Shown in pieces: positions 1-6,921 of a stretch of DNA of 18,556 nucleotides. The notes under the pieces were generated by a model. It was not told the origin of the DNA. It ran no database searches and saw only the letters and a list, made by a program, of their open reading frames with translations. The stretch lies in NCBI GenBank assembly GCA_946886995.1, contig CAMPJU010000003.1, positions 1-18,556 of the forward strand, read 5' to 3'. A program made the translations under genes and the position numbers. Every line of letters begins with the position of its first letter. The first letter of the stretch is position 1. The DNA comes from an uncultured Lysobacteraceae bacterium. Lineage in GTDB: Bacteria; Pseudomonadota; Gammaproteobacteria; Xanthomonadales; Xanthomonadaceae.

Positions 1-202
1 GCAGGCTCTGGCTGCCGGTGGCGCGGCAGGTGCCGCCGCGGACGGTGAGGCAGGGATCGCCGAGGGTCCAGGCGACCGCGCCGCGGGCATAGAGGCAGGC
101 AGCAGACTGCCAGCTCATCCAGTCCAGGACACGGCCGTGCGCATCGAGTGCGAGCAGCCGCACCGCGTGGAATGCCTCGGGCGTCCCTCTGTCGGTGTCC
201 AT
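1..202 (-). CDS. Probable HNH endonuclease, N-terminal fragment (runs off left edge)
   Basis: An ATG at 200-202 opens a minus-strand frame that stays open for 67 codons to the window edge, so only the N-terminus is present. The visible part has a short hydrophilic leader, then LLALDAHGRVLDWMSWQSA followed by a segment around ACLYARGAVAWTLGDP. A start of the form 'LLALDxxGRxLxWxSWQxAxxLYxRGxVAW' is what I know from the N-terminal region of bacterial HNH nucleases; the catalytic HNH motif itself would lie outside the window. The frame has no signal peptide. It lies 55 bases downstream of the acyl-CoA dehydrogenase stop on the same strand. The family assignment is recall from a partial sequence and moderately secure at best; the reading frame itself is convincing. 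Confidence 0.55.
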   Translation of the reverse strand, partial: MDTDRGTPEAFHAVRLLALDAHGRVLDWMSWQSAACLYARGAVAWTLGDPCLTVRGGTCRATGSQSL

Positions 203-213
203 CGGGGACCCAG

Positions 214-219
214 CTTATA
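214..219 (-). promoter_or_regulatory. Possible -10 element for the HNH gene
   Basis: On the minus strand TATAAG lies 11 bases before the ATG at 202, in an otherwise GC-rich gap (203-257). A TCCACA sits upstream at a short (15-base) spacing, so the -35 match is poor. If used, the transcript would have almost no leader. This is a weak call made because it is the only AT-rich hexamer in the gap; no T-tract terminator for the upstream gene is visible there. Confidence 0.25.
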
Positions 220-257
220 CAAGAAGGCGGTGGCTGTGGATAGCGCGGGCCGCCGAT

Positions 258-2042
258 TCAGCGACCGCGGTCGAAGTCTCCGGAATCCAGTGCCATCAAC
301 GACCCGGCGCCGGCCTCGATGGCCGCCGCGTGGGCCTGGATCCGGGGCAGGATCCGGGCGAAGCAGAAGCGGGCCGCCTCGCGCTTACCGGCCTTGAAAC
401 CGTCCGGGCGCGTCGACGCGCCTGCGGCCACCGCGCTGCGCGCCCACCAGTAGCCGAGGGCGACGTAGCCGGCAACCATCAGGTAGTCGAACGCCGCGGC
501 GCCTACTTCCTCCGGGTCGCCCGCGGCGCGATCCGCGACGGAGCCGGTGAGGCGCTCGAGGGTGGCGACGTGGCCCTGCAGCGGCGCAACGAATTCGGAA
601 CCGGGATGCGCCGTGCAGAACGCCTCGACCATCGCCAGGAATTCGCGCAGGCCTTCGCCGCCCTGTTGCAGCACCTTGCGGCCGAGCAGGTCCAGTGCCT
701 GGATGCCCGTGGTGCCCTCGTAGATGGTGGTGATCCGCGCATCGCGGGCCAGCTGCTCCATGCCGTGCTCGGCGATGTACCCGTGGCCGCCGAAGCACTG
801 CAGGGCATGGTGCGTGCACTCGACGCCCCACTCGGTGAGGCAGGCCTTGGTGACCGGGGTGAGGAAGCCCAGCAGCGCCTCGGCGCGCGCGCGTTCGTCC
901 GCATCCTGCGTGCACGCCACGACGTCGACCAGCGATGCGGCGTGGTAGGCCAGCGCACGCCCGCCTTCGACAAGGGCCTTGCAGGTGAGCAGCATCCGCC
1001 GCACGTCGGGATGCACGATGATCGGGTCGGCGGGAAGTTCCGGGAATTTCGGCCCGGCAAGCGAACGCATCTGCAGCCGTTCGCGTGCGTAGCCCAATGC
1101 GTTCTGGTACGCGCGGTCGGCAAGCCCCAGCCCCTGCAGCCCGACGGCGAGCCGGGCGCTGTTCATCATCACGAACATCGCCTGCAGGCCACGGTGCGGC
1201 GCGCCGACGAGCCAGCCCTGTGCCTGGTCGAAGTCGAGCGCGCAGGTCGCCGACCCGTGGATGCCCATCTTGTGCTCGATGCCGCCGGCGCGGACACCGT
1301 TCCGTGCGCCGGGCGTGCCGTCGCGGTCCACCTTGAACTTGGGGACCACGAACATCGAGATCCCGCGGCTGCCGGCAGGCGCATCGGGCAGCCGCGCCAG
1401 CACGAGGTGCACGATGTTCTCCGCCAGGTCGTGCTCGCCGGCGGTGATGAAGATCTTGCTGCCGGTGATCGCGAAGCTGCCGTCGTCGCGAGGCTCCGCG
1501 CGGGTGCGGAGCAGGCCCAGGTCGGTGCCGCAGTGCGCTTCGGTCAGGCACATCGTGCCGGTCCAGCGTCCATCGACCAGCGGCCGCAGGAACACCTGCT
1601 GCTGCCAGTCGTCGCCGAATTCCAGCAGGGCGTCCGTGGCGCCGTGCGACAGCAGCGGGAAGTTGCCCCATGCCAGGTTGGCGGCATCGATCATTTCCTT
1701 GACCGGGATCCCGAGCAGGCGTGGCATCCCCTGGCCGCCGTGCGTGGCGGGCGCGACCAGGCCCGGCCAGCCGGCCTCGACATACCGCCGGTAGGCGTCG
1801 GCGAATCCCGGAGGAGTCGTGACCGCACCGGTTCCCGGGTCGTACCCGCAACCGGCGCGGTCGCCCACGCTGTTCAGCGGCGCGAGCACCGCCTGGGCGA
1901 AGCGCGCGCTTTCCTCGAGAACCGCGTCCACCACGTCGGGAGTCGCTTCCGTGAATCCGAGCCGGGCGAACAGGTCGCCCGCGTCGAGCAGGTCGTCCAG
2001 GACGAAGCGCATCTCCCCGAGGGGAGCGGTGTACGCGGTCAA
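258..2042 (-). CDS. Acyl-CoA dehydrogenase, large C-terminally extended subfamily (TTG start)
   Basis: A 594-residue FAD flavoprotein expected to introduce the alpha-beta double bond into an acyl-CoA thioester in the cytoplasm. The order is: N-terminal helical domain (about 35-160); beta domain with the flavin/substrate motif CLTEAHCGTDLG (165-176) and ITGSKIFIT (192-200); C-terminal helical domain with the catalytic base E442 in TIYEGTTGIQALDLLGRK; and an additional tail of about 120 residues. The length near 595 and the opening 'TAYTAPLGEMRFVLDDLLD' match the subfamily often annotated as 3-methylmercaptopropionyl-CoA dehydrogenase-like (DmdC type), whose real substrate usually differs in non-marine bacteria. 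The start codon at 2040-2042 is TTG; it is kept because the residues it adds belong to the family N-terminus, the alternative being an ATG at 2012. It begins 13 bases after the lipoprotein stop, so the two are probably co-transcribed. Substrate unknown. Confidence 0.93.
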   Translation of the reverse strand: MTAYTAPLGEMRFVLDDLLDAGDLFARLGFTEATPDVVDAVLEESARFAQAVLAPLNSVGDRAGCGYDPGTGAVTTPPGFADAYRRYVEAGWPGLVAPATHGGQGMPRLLGIPVKEMIDAANLAWGNFPLLSHGATDALLEFGDDWQQQVFLRPLVDGRWTGTMCLTEAHCGTDLGLLRTRAEPRDDGSFAITGSKIFITAGEHDLAENIVHLVLARLPDAPAGSRGISMFVVPKFKVDRDGTPGARNGVRAGGIEHKMGIHGSATCALDFDQAQGWLVGAPHRGLQAMFVMMNSARLAVGLQGLGLADRAYQNALGYARERLQMRSLAGPKFPELPADPIIVHPDVRRMLLTCKALVEGGRALAYHAASLVDVVACTQDADERARAEALLGFLTPVTKACLTEWGVECTHHALQCFGGHGYIAEHGMEQLARDARITTIYEGTTGIQALDLLGRKVLQQGGEGLREFLAMVEAFCTAHPGSEFVAPLQGHVATLERLTGSVADRAAGDPEEVGAAAFDYLMVAGYVALGYWWARSAVAAGASTRPDGFKAGKREAARFCFARILPRIQAHAAAIEAGAGSLMALDSGDFDRGR

Positions 2043-2055
2043 GCGCGCACCCCGC

Positions 2056-2532
2056 TCATCGCAGCACGCCCGGCAGTCCGGGCACCGGGGTCAGCGCGCT
2101 GTCGCGGTCGACCTCGAAGCTGCGCGTGCCGCCATCCTCCGGTGTCGCGTCCACGCGGCCGGCCAGGGTGTACGCGATGCTGCGACGGGCGGCCAGTGCA
2201 TCGGCGATGCGCAGCCGCGCGTCCGCCGAGGGCGCGAAGGGCAGCGTGGCGACGTCCGCCGATTCGGGGCCGATGGTGATGCCGGCGTTCCCGCGCAGCG
2301 TGCCGGCGGCCACGCCGTCCACGGTCACGGCCAGGTCCACCGCGTCGAAGCGCATCGGGATGCTGCTGAAGTTGTCGAGCCGGAGCGCGACGGTCCAGCC
2401 GCCATCCGCGCCGACGGTCAGTTGCTGGATGCCGGCGGCAGGCTCGGAGACGCGCCGGACGGGGCCGCTGGCGCATGCCACGACGCAGGTCGCGACGAGG
2501 CATGCGACGAACACGGCAGGAAGGCGCTTCAT
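2056..2532 (-). CDS. LEA type 2-like lipoprotein
   Basis: A 158-residue protein with a lipoprotein signal peptide: MKR, a hydrophobic run, then VVAC with the lipidated cysteine at C20. The mature part is one beta-sandwich-like domain. The phrase 'VALRLDNFSSIPMRFDAVD' followed by 'VTVDGVAAGTLRG' is typical of the LEA-2 (WHy) fold found in proteobacterial lipoproteins of unknown role. Residue 2 after the cysteine is Ala, with no Asp retention signal, so sorting to the outer membrane is likely (inference). The start is supported by GGGAG at 2541-2545, 8 bases before the ATG. It is first of a two-gene unit with the acyl-CoA dehydrogenase; no functional link between the two is evident. Confidence 0.85.
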   Translation of the reverse strand: MKRLPAVFVACLVATCVVACASGPVRRVSEPAAGIQQLTVGADGGWTVALRLDNFSSIPMRFDAVDLAVTVDGVAAGTLRGNAGITIGPESADVATLPFAPSADARLRIADALAARRSIAYTLAGRVDATPEDGGTRSFEVDRDSALTPVPGLPGVLR

Positions 2533-2535
2533 CGG

Positions 2536-2564
2536 CTCGGCTCCCGGATCAGGTTCCGGCCGAG
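2536..2564 (-). promoter_or_regulatory. Leader hairpin over the lipoprotein ribosome binding site
   Basis: Arms CTCGGC (2559-2564) and GCCGAG (2536-2541) can pair in the minus-strand transcript, with an inner CGGA/TCCG pairing. The GGGAG ribosome binding site lies in the 3' side of the structure. It could tune translation or be a chance fold in GC-rich DNA; weak. Confidence 0.25.
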
Positions 2565-2597
2565 AATACTACGGGCCGCGCACGCGACCGCCGCCCG

Positions 2598-5402
2598 TTA
2601 CTGCAACCAGCCCGCGTGCCAGCGTGCGGTGGCCGCGGCATAGCCGGCACGGGTCACCGGGGACGTCGGGTCGAACCAGGCCTTGAGCGTCGGCGACAGG
2701 TCGAACGGCCCCTGCACCAGTTCGAAGCGTGCATTGAGCAGGCCGAGGTCCAGGGCCAGCTGCACGTAGCCGCGCAACGGCGCCGGGATCGCGGCCGAGT
2801 CCTCCAGCGGGATGCGTTCGCCGTCGACCAGGACGGTGATCCGCGACGCGCTGCCGGTGGCATGTTGGGTGCTCATCAGCGAGTAGCTCGCACTGGCGGT
2901 CGCGTAGCCGGTGACGCGCCAGGTGTAGGTGCCCGGCTGCTGGACCGCGTACTGCAGGACTTCCGGGTTGTCGACGGTCGCCGCGGAGGCGACCTGGCTG
3001 CCGTCGGGGCCGAGCAGGTAGAGGTCGAGGTCCTGCGCCGGCACGCCGCCGTCCCAGCCGAGGTTGGCCTGGACGCTGGTGACGTCGCTGCCCACGTCGA
3101 ACGGGATCTCGTGCACCTCCATGTTCTCGACCGAGGGCCCGAGCGTGCCGGTGTAGGTCTCCGTCCGGCTGGACGCGGCGAACGCATGCGCCTGGTCCTG
3201 CAGCCCCATCGCCTGCACCAGCGAGTACGCAAGGCTCGCGCGGGTGACGGGGTCTTCGGCGCGGAACGCGCCGTCCAGCGTGCCCATCACGCCCGCATGC
3301 ACCTGCGCGGTGTCGCGCAGGGCCGCGCCGCGGGCGACGGCGCCCTCCGCGAACGGCGAAAGATCGCCGCCGCGCGGGATGTCGGTGAAGCTGGACGCGC
3401 CATCGAACGGAAGGTGCTGGCGGATGCCGTTGCCCATCGACAGGTAGACGGCCATCTCGCCGCGGGTCAGCGGCGCATCGGGACGGAAGTTGCCGTCGTC
3501 GTAGCCGTCGACGAGGCGGTTGGAGACGCCGTACTCGATGAAGCCCTGGCCCGCATGGCCGGCGACGTCGCCCAGCCCGGTGTAGCCGTCGGTGCGGAAC
3601 TGCCGCACGTTGACCGTGACCGATCCCGGCAGTCCGTAGCCGTTGGTGGCGTTGGCGGGGTCGACGTCGACGCCGGACACCGCGCCGATGCCGCGGGCGG
3701 TGAGGGTCCACGTGCCCGCCATGCCGGGTGCGGTGGCGGAGATGTTCTGGCCGATCACGGGCAGCGCGATCGACGAGCCGTAGCGGTTGCCCGCCGGGTC
3801 GGTCAACGAGATCGCGATCGTGTTGTCACCCACGTTGGCGCGCGCGGCCACCATCGAAGTCGCCGCGTCGACCTGGAACTGCACCGAGCCGGTGGGGCCG
3901 ACCGGGCTGAACGCGATCACGTGGTCCTCGTCGCTGCCCAGCGACACCTGGGCGTCGGCATTGAAGTCGCGGAATGCGTTGACCGTGCTGCCATGGCCGG
4001 GCGCGCCCAGCGCGGCCTGCACGGCGGCGTACGCGTTGACGTAGCCGGCGCCGGCCTCCCATGCGTCGCGGCCCGGGATGTTGGTCGCGGTGTCCTGCAG
4101 GATCTGCTTGACCTCGCTCCAGTGCAGGTCGGGATTTGCGTCCAGCATCAAGGCGACCACGCCCGAGATGTGCGGCGCGGCCATCGAGGTGCCGCTGAGC
4201 TTGGTGTAGTACAGCGCGTTGTTCGCGCCGATTTCTTCGGCTTCCGCATCGATCGCCGCATGGAAGGTCGGATCGGCGGTGCTCGCGCGCACGGAGTAGA
4301 TGTCGACGCCGGGTGCGGTGACCGTCGGGCGGTCCACCCAGTCGAACGACGTGCCGTCGACGACCACGCTGCCGCCGTTGCCGCGCTCGCCGCGCGAGGA
4401 GAAGTCGGCCAGGCGCCCCTGCTTGTCGCCGGCGGCAACCGTGATCACCCAGGGGGCCTTCTTGAAGTTGCCGGTGATGGTGCCTTCGCCCGACCCCGCG
4501 TTGCCCGCCGAGAACACGACGACGACATTGCGGTCGGCGAGCGCCTTCGTCGCGATGTTGGTCGGGTCGTCGGGGTCGAAGTCGGTGCCGACGTCGCCGG
4601 TGTTGCCGAACGAGTTGGACACCACGCGGATGCCGTGCTCCGCCTGGTTGGTCAGGGCGTAGTCGAAGCCGCCGAGCGTGTCGAGGATGAACAGCGCCGC
4701 CCCGGACCCGTAGCCGACGATGCGCGCGCCGGGCGCGACGCCCTCGAACGACAGTGCCGGCGACGAGGACGCGCCCGTGGCACCGATGATGCCGGCGACG
4801 TGGCTGCCGTGGCCGCCGCCGATGTCGGTGTCGGCCACGTCCTCGACGTAGGTGACCGGCGCCATCGTGCTGAACGACTGCAGGTTGGTCTGCGCGAGCA
4901 CGTTCTGCACCACGTGGTTCGGGAACTTGATGTCGCGATGGGTGCCATCGACTCCGGAATCGTTGACCAGCACGCCGATGCCGCGGCCGCTGACCGGCAG
5001 CCCGTCGACGTGGATCGCGCCATCGGTGCGCAGCCGGTCGACGCCGGTGAGCCGCGTGGCCTCGCGGTTCTCCAGGTCGAGCGGCGCGTTGAGCCAGACG
5101 GAGCGCACGTCGTCCATCGCCAGCAGCGACTGCACCTGCGCGGGCGTGGCAAGCGCGCCGGCGATGGGCAGCGAGCGCATGGTCACGCCGGCCAGCCCGA
5201 GGGCGGCCAGGCGCTGCCGTTGCGCGTCAGTGGGGGCCCCGTCCTGGTCGAAGCTGACGATGACCTCCACCGTCTCGCCCGGAGCGAGCAGCGGCAGCAT
5301 TGCTTCGAGGTCGGCGTCCAGGCGCCTGGCCTCGGCGAAGAACGGCGTGGTGAGGATGGCGACGGCGAGCAGGCTGGCGCGCAGGTGACGGGTGGCTGGC
5401 AT
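2598..5402 (-). CDS. Secreted S8 (subtilisin-family) peptidase with PPC-like domain and three SLH repeats (S8-A)
   Basis: A 934-residue exported serine protease. Order: signal peptide (1-25, cut after FFAEA); I9-like propeptide region (about 42-110); S8 catalytic domain with D148 in VLVNDSGVDGTH, H198 in GGGHGSHVAG, oxyanion N301 in FSAGN and nucleophile S406 in LSGTSMAAPH; beta-sandwich linker (about 465-600); SLH repeat 1 (about 604-660, RLVDGYDDGNFRPDAPLTRGE), SLH 2 (about 671-733, FRAEDPVTRASLAYSL), a PPC-like beta domain (about 755-845, with DLDLYLLGPDGSQVASA and PGTYTWRVTGYA), and SLH 3 (about 873-930). All triad residues are present, so it should be active. The ATG at 5402 gives a compact signal peptide; an in-frame ATG at 5432 would add 10 residues, and earlier starts would run into the response regulator. 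It follows the signalling operon on the same strand after 121 bases with no obvious terminator between. Close paralog of S8-B. Substrate unknown. Confidence 0.93.
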   Translation of the reverse strand: MPATRHLRASLLAVAILTTPFFAEARRLDADLEAMLPLLAPGETVEVIVSFDQDGAPTDAQRQRLAALGLAGVTMRSLPIAGALATPAQVQSLLAMDDVRSVWLNAPLDLENREATRLTGVDRLRTDGAIHVDGLPVSGRGIGVLVNDSGVDGTHRDIKFPNHVVQNVLAQTNLQSFSTMAPVTYVEDVADTDIGGGHGSHVAGIIGATGASSSPALSFEGVAPGARIVGYGSGAALFILDTLGGFDYALTNQAEHGIRVVSNSFGNTGDVGTDFDPDDPTNIATKALADRNVVVVFSAGNAGSGEGTITGNFKKAPWVITVAAGDKQGRLADFSSRGERGNGGSVVVDGTSFDWVDRPTVTAPGVDIYSVRASTADPTFHAAIDAEAEEIGANNALYYTKLSGTSMAAPHISGVVALMLDANPDLHWSEVKQILQDTATNIPGRDAWEAGAGYVNAYAAVQAALGAPGHGSTVNAFRDFNADAQVSLGSDEDHVIAFSPVGPTGSVQFQVDAATSMVAARANVGDNTIAISLTDPAGNRYGSSIALPVIGQNISATAPGMAGTWTLTARGIGAVSGVDVDPANATNGYGLPGSVTVNVRQFRTDGYTGLGDVAGHAGQGFIEYGVSNRLVDGYDDGNFRPDAPLTRGEMAVYLSMGNGIRQHLPFDGASSFTDIPRGGDLSPFAEGAVARGAALRDTAQVHAGVMGTLDGAFRAEDPVTRASLAYSLVQAMGLQDQAHAFAASSRTETYTGTLGPSVENMEVHEIPFDVGSDVTSVQANLGWDGGVPAQDLDLYLLGPDGSQVASAATVDNPEVLQYAVQQPGTYTWRVTGYATASASYSLMSTQHATGSASRITVLVDGERIPLEDSAAIPAPLRGYVQLALDLGLLNARFELVQGPFDLSPTLKAWFDPTSPVTRAGYAAATARWHAGWLQ
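2868..3140 (-). other. PPC-like domain segment in S8-A, absent from S8-B
   Basis: This part of S8-A codes for about 90 residues with the look of a bacterial pre-peptidase C-terminal domain: alternating strands, DLDLYLLGPDGS, and a closing PGTYTWRVTGY. It lies in the linker between SLH repeats 2 and 3. The paralog at 12485-14980 joins the same flanks with only three residues. The domain label is pattern recognition. Confidence 0.6.
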
Positions 5403-5483
5403 GGCGGCGGACTCTCGTGGAGGAGGGGTCATGCCCGCCAGCGTGTTTCCGCCCGCCGCCGCCCGCCATCCGTGAGCCTCCCC

Positions 5484-5504
5484 ACGACTGCGGGGGGAAT
5501 GTAC
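5484..5504 (-). promoter_or_regulatory. Candidate control element upstream of S8-A
   Basis: In the gap between the response regulator stop and S8-A, the gene-sense strand reads GTAC, a C-run, then CAGTCGT. The opposite strand shows ACTG-C-GGG and CCCAGT as partial inverted arms. A related arrangement (GTAT, CCC, CAGTCGT) lies upstream of S8-B at 12296-12321. It could be a binding site for the neighbouring NarL-type regulator, or chance similarity in GC-rich DNA. Confidence 0.25.
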
Positions 5505-5523
5505 CCAGTACGCCGGCGTGTGG

Positions 5524-6171
5524 TCAGTCCAGCAGGCCGCGCCGGAGCGCGTAGCGGACCAGTTCGGCGGTATTGCGCACGCCGACCTTGGCAATGACGC
5601 GCGCGCGGTGGTTTTCCGCGGTCTTCACGCTGATGTCCAGGCGCCGCGCGATTTCCTTGGTGGTCATGCCCTCGACCACCAGGTGGAACACCTCGCGCTC
5701 GCGCGCGGTGAGCCGGCCGTACGGATCGTCGACGGTGCGGTCCGGGTTCTGCATCTGCTCGGCCAGGGCGCGGGACGCCTGCGGGCCGAAATAGCCGCGC
5801 CCCGCGTGCAGGCTGCGCACGGCCGCGAGCAGCTCCGCCGCGGCGCTGTCCTTCACCAGGTACCCGGAGGCGCCCGCGCGGACCGCCTGCAGCACGTACT
5901 CGTCCTCCTGGTGCATCGTCAGCACCAGCACGCGCGTCTCCGGCAACGCCTCGTGCAGGCGCCGCACGACCTCGATGCCGCCGAGCCCGGGCATCGACAG
6001 GTCGGTGACCACGACATCGGGCCGGGTCGCCACCGCCTTTTCGATGGTCTCGACGCCGGTGGCGGCCTGGGCCACGACCTGCACGTCGCCGCCGGCCTGC
6101 AGCAGGCTCACCAGGCTTTCGCGCACCAGCGTGTGGTCGTCCGCGATCAGCACGCGCAGGAGCATGCCCAT
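5524..6171 (-). CDS. NarL/FixJ-family response regulator
   Basis: A 215-residue two-component regulator: receiver domain (about 5-120) with acidic pair D11-D12, phospho-acceptor D57 in VVVTDLSMPG, T85 in VLTMH and K107 in GYLVKDS; a short linker; then a LuxR-type helix-turn-helix (about 152-213) with LTAREREVFHLVVEGMTTKE and the recognition part KTAENHRARVIAKVG. All switch residues are present, so it should be phosphorylated, most simply by the histidine kinase directly upstream. Its ATG (6169-6171) abuts the kinase stop; a second in-frame ATG two codons later (6165) would give an equivalent protein. It is last in the signalling operon and next to S8-A, making that gene a plausible target. 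Specific DNA site unknown. Confidence 0.95.
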   Translation of the reverse strand: MGMLLRVLIADDHTLVRESLVSLLQAGGDVQVVAQAATGVETIEKAVATRPDVVVTDLSMPGLGGIEVVRRLHEALPETRVLVLTMHQEDEYVLQAVRAGASGYLVKDSAAAELLAAVRSLHAGRGYFGPQASRALAEQMQNPDRTVDDPYGRLTAREREVFHLVVEGMTTKEIARRLDISVKTAENHRARVIAKVGVRNTAELVRYALRRGLLD

Positions 6172-6921
6172 CTACAGCGGCACCACGACGCGCACGCGCA
6201 TGCCGTCGCCGGGCACCGAGTGCAACTCGAGGCGGCCGTCGTAGAGCCGCAGCCGCTCGCGCATGCCGCCCAGGCCGCTGCCGCCGGCCCGCTCCGCCAC
6301 GGCGGGGTCGCATCCGCGACCATCGTCGGCGACCTGCAACCGCAACGTCCCGTCGCGGGCCACCAGCCGGAGCAGGGCGCTGCGCGCGCCCGAGTGCCGG
6401 GCAACGTTGGTCAATGCTTCCTGGGCGACGCGGAACAACAGTGTCTGGAGATCGCTGTCCAGCGGAGGCAGCGGCTCCACGATTTCGGCGGTGACCTCGA
6501 TGCCGGCGGATTCGGCCTGGTTCCGCGCCAGCCAGCGCAGCGCCGCGACCAGGCCCAGGTCGTCGAGGATCGGCGGGCGCAACAGCCGTGACAGGTGGCG
6601 CGTGTCCTCCAGCGTCTCCGCGCACAGGGCGATGGCGGCGTCGAGCTGGATGCGCGCGTCCTCGTCCAGGCCTTCGGCCAGTTGCGAGAGGCGGTGCTTG
6701 AGGGCGGTGAGGTTCTGGCCGAGCCCGTCGTGCAGTTCGCGCGCCAGGCGCCGGCGCTCGTCCTCCTGGACGCGCCACACCGCACGGCCCAGCCGGCGGA
6801 ACTCGCGCTCGTTGGCCTCCAGGCGCTGGAGCAGCCGCTGGTACTGCGCGCTCACCGCTTCCAGCGAGAGCGGCGCGGGCAGCTCGTGCGACGGCTCGCG
6901 TGGCGTTTCCGCGTGGCTCAT
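6172..6921 (-). CDS. Soluble NarX-type (HisKA_3) sensor histidine kinase without input domain
   Basis: A 249-residue cytoplasmic histidine kinase. The N-terminal part is a coiled-coil-like helix (about 18-55), then the HisKA_3 dimerisation box with phospho-accepting H64 in RELHDGLGQNL, and a HATPase domain (about 125-249) with N-box EALTNVARHSGA, DDGRGCD and the G-box GGSGLGGMRERL. There is no membrane segment, PAS, GAF or HAMP domain, so the signal must come from a partner; the preceding Ser/Thr kinase or FHA-GAF protein are the natural candidates (inference). Its ATG overlaps the Ser/Thr kinase stop as ATGA, and its own TAG is followed at once by the regulator ATG, implying translational coupling on both sides. 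Presumed partner: the response regulator downstream. Confidence 0.93.
   Translation of the reverse strand: MSHAETPREPSHELPAPLSLEAVSAQYQRLLQRLEANEREFRRLGRAVWRVQEDERRRLARELHDGLGQNLTALKHRLSQLAEGLDEDARIQLDAAIALCAETLEDTRHLSRLLRPPILDDLGLVAALRWLARNQAESAGIEVTAEIVEPLPPLDSDLQTLLFRVAQEALTNVARHSGARSALLRLVARDGTLRLQVADDGRGCDPAVAERAGGSGLGGMRERLRLYDGRLELHSVPGDGMRVRVVVPL

Noticed and set aside
195..2279. A 694-codon plus-strand frame opposite the acyl-CoA dehydrogenase
   Set aside because: Low-complexity product, no domain, and the opposite strand has catalytic and flavin motifs in order.
5403..5594. Upstream starts that lengthen S8-A by up to 64 residues
   Set aside because: The longest version runs into the response regulator gene and puts Arg/Pro-rich residues before a good signal peptide; only the ATG at 5432 remains a realistic alternative.
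2475..5597. A 1040-codon open frame on the plus strand opposite S8-A
   Set aside because: It is antisense to a gene with a complete S8 triad and SLH repeats; its translation is Arg/Val/Asp/Ala/His-rich without domains, the usual mirror of a GC-rich gene.
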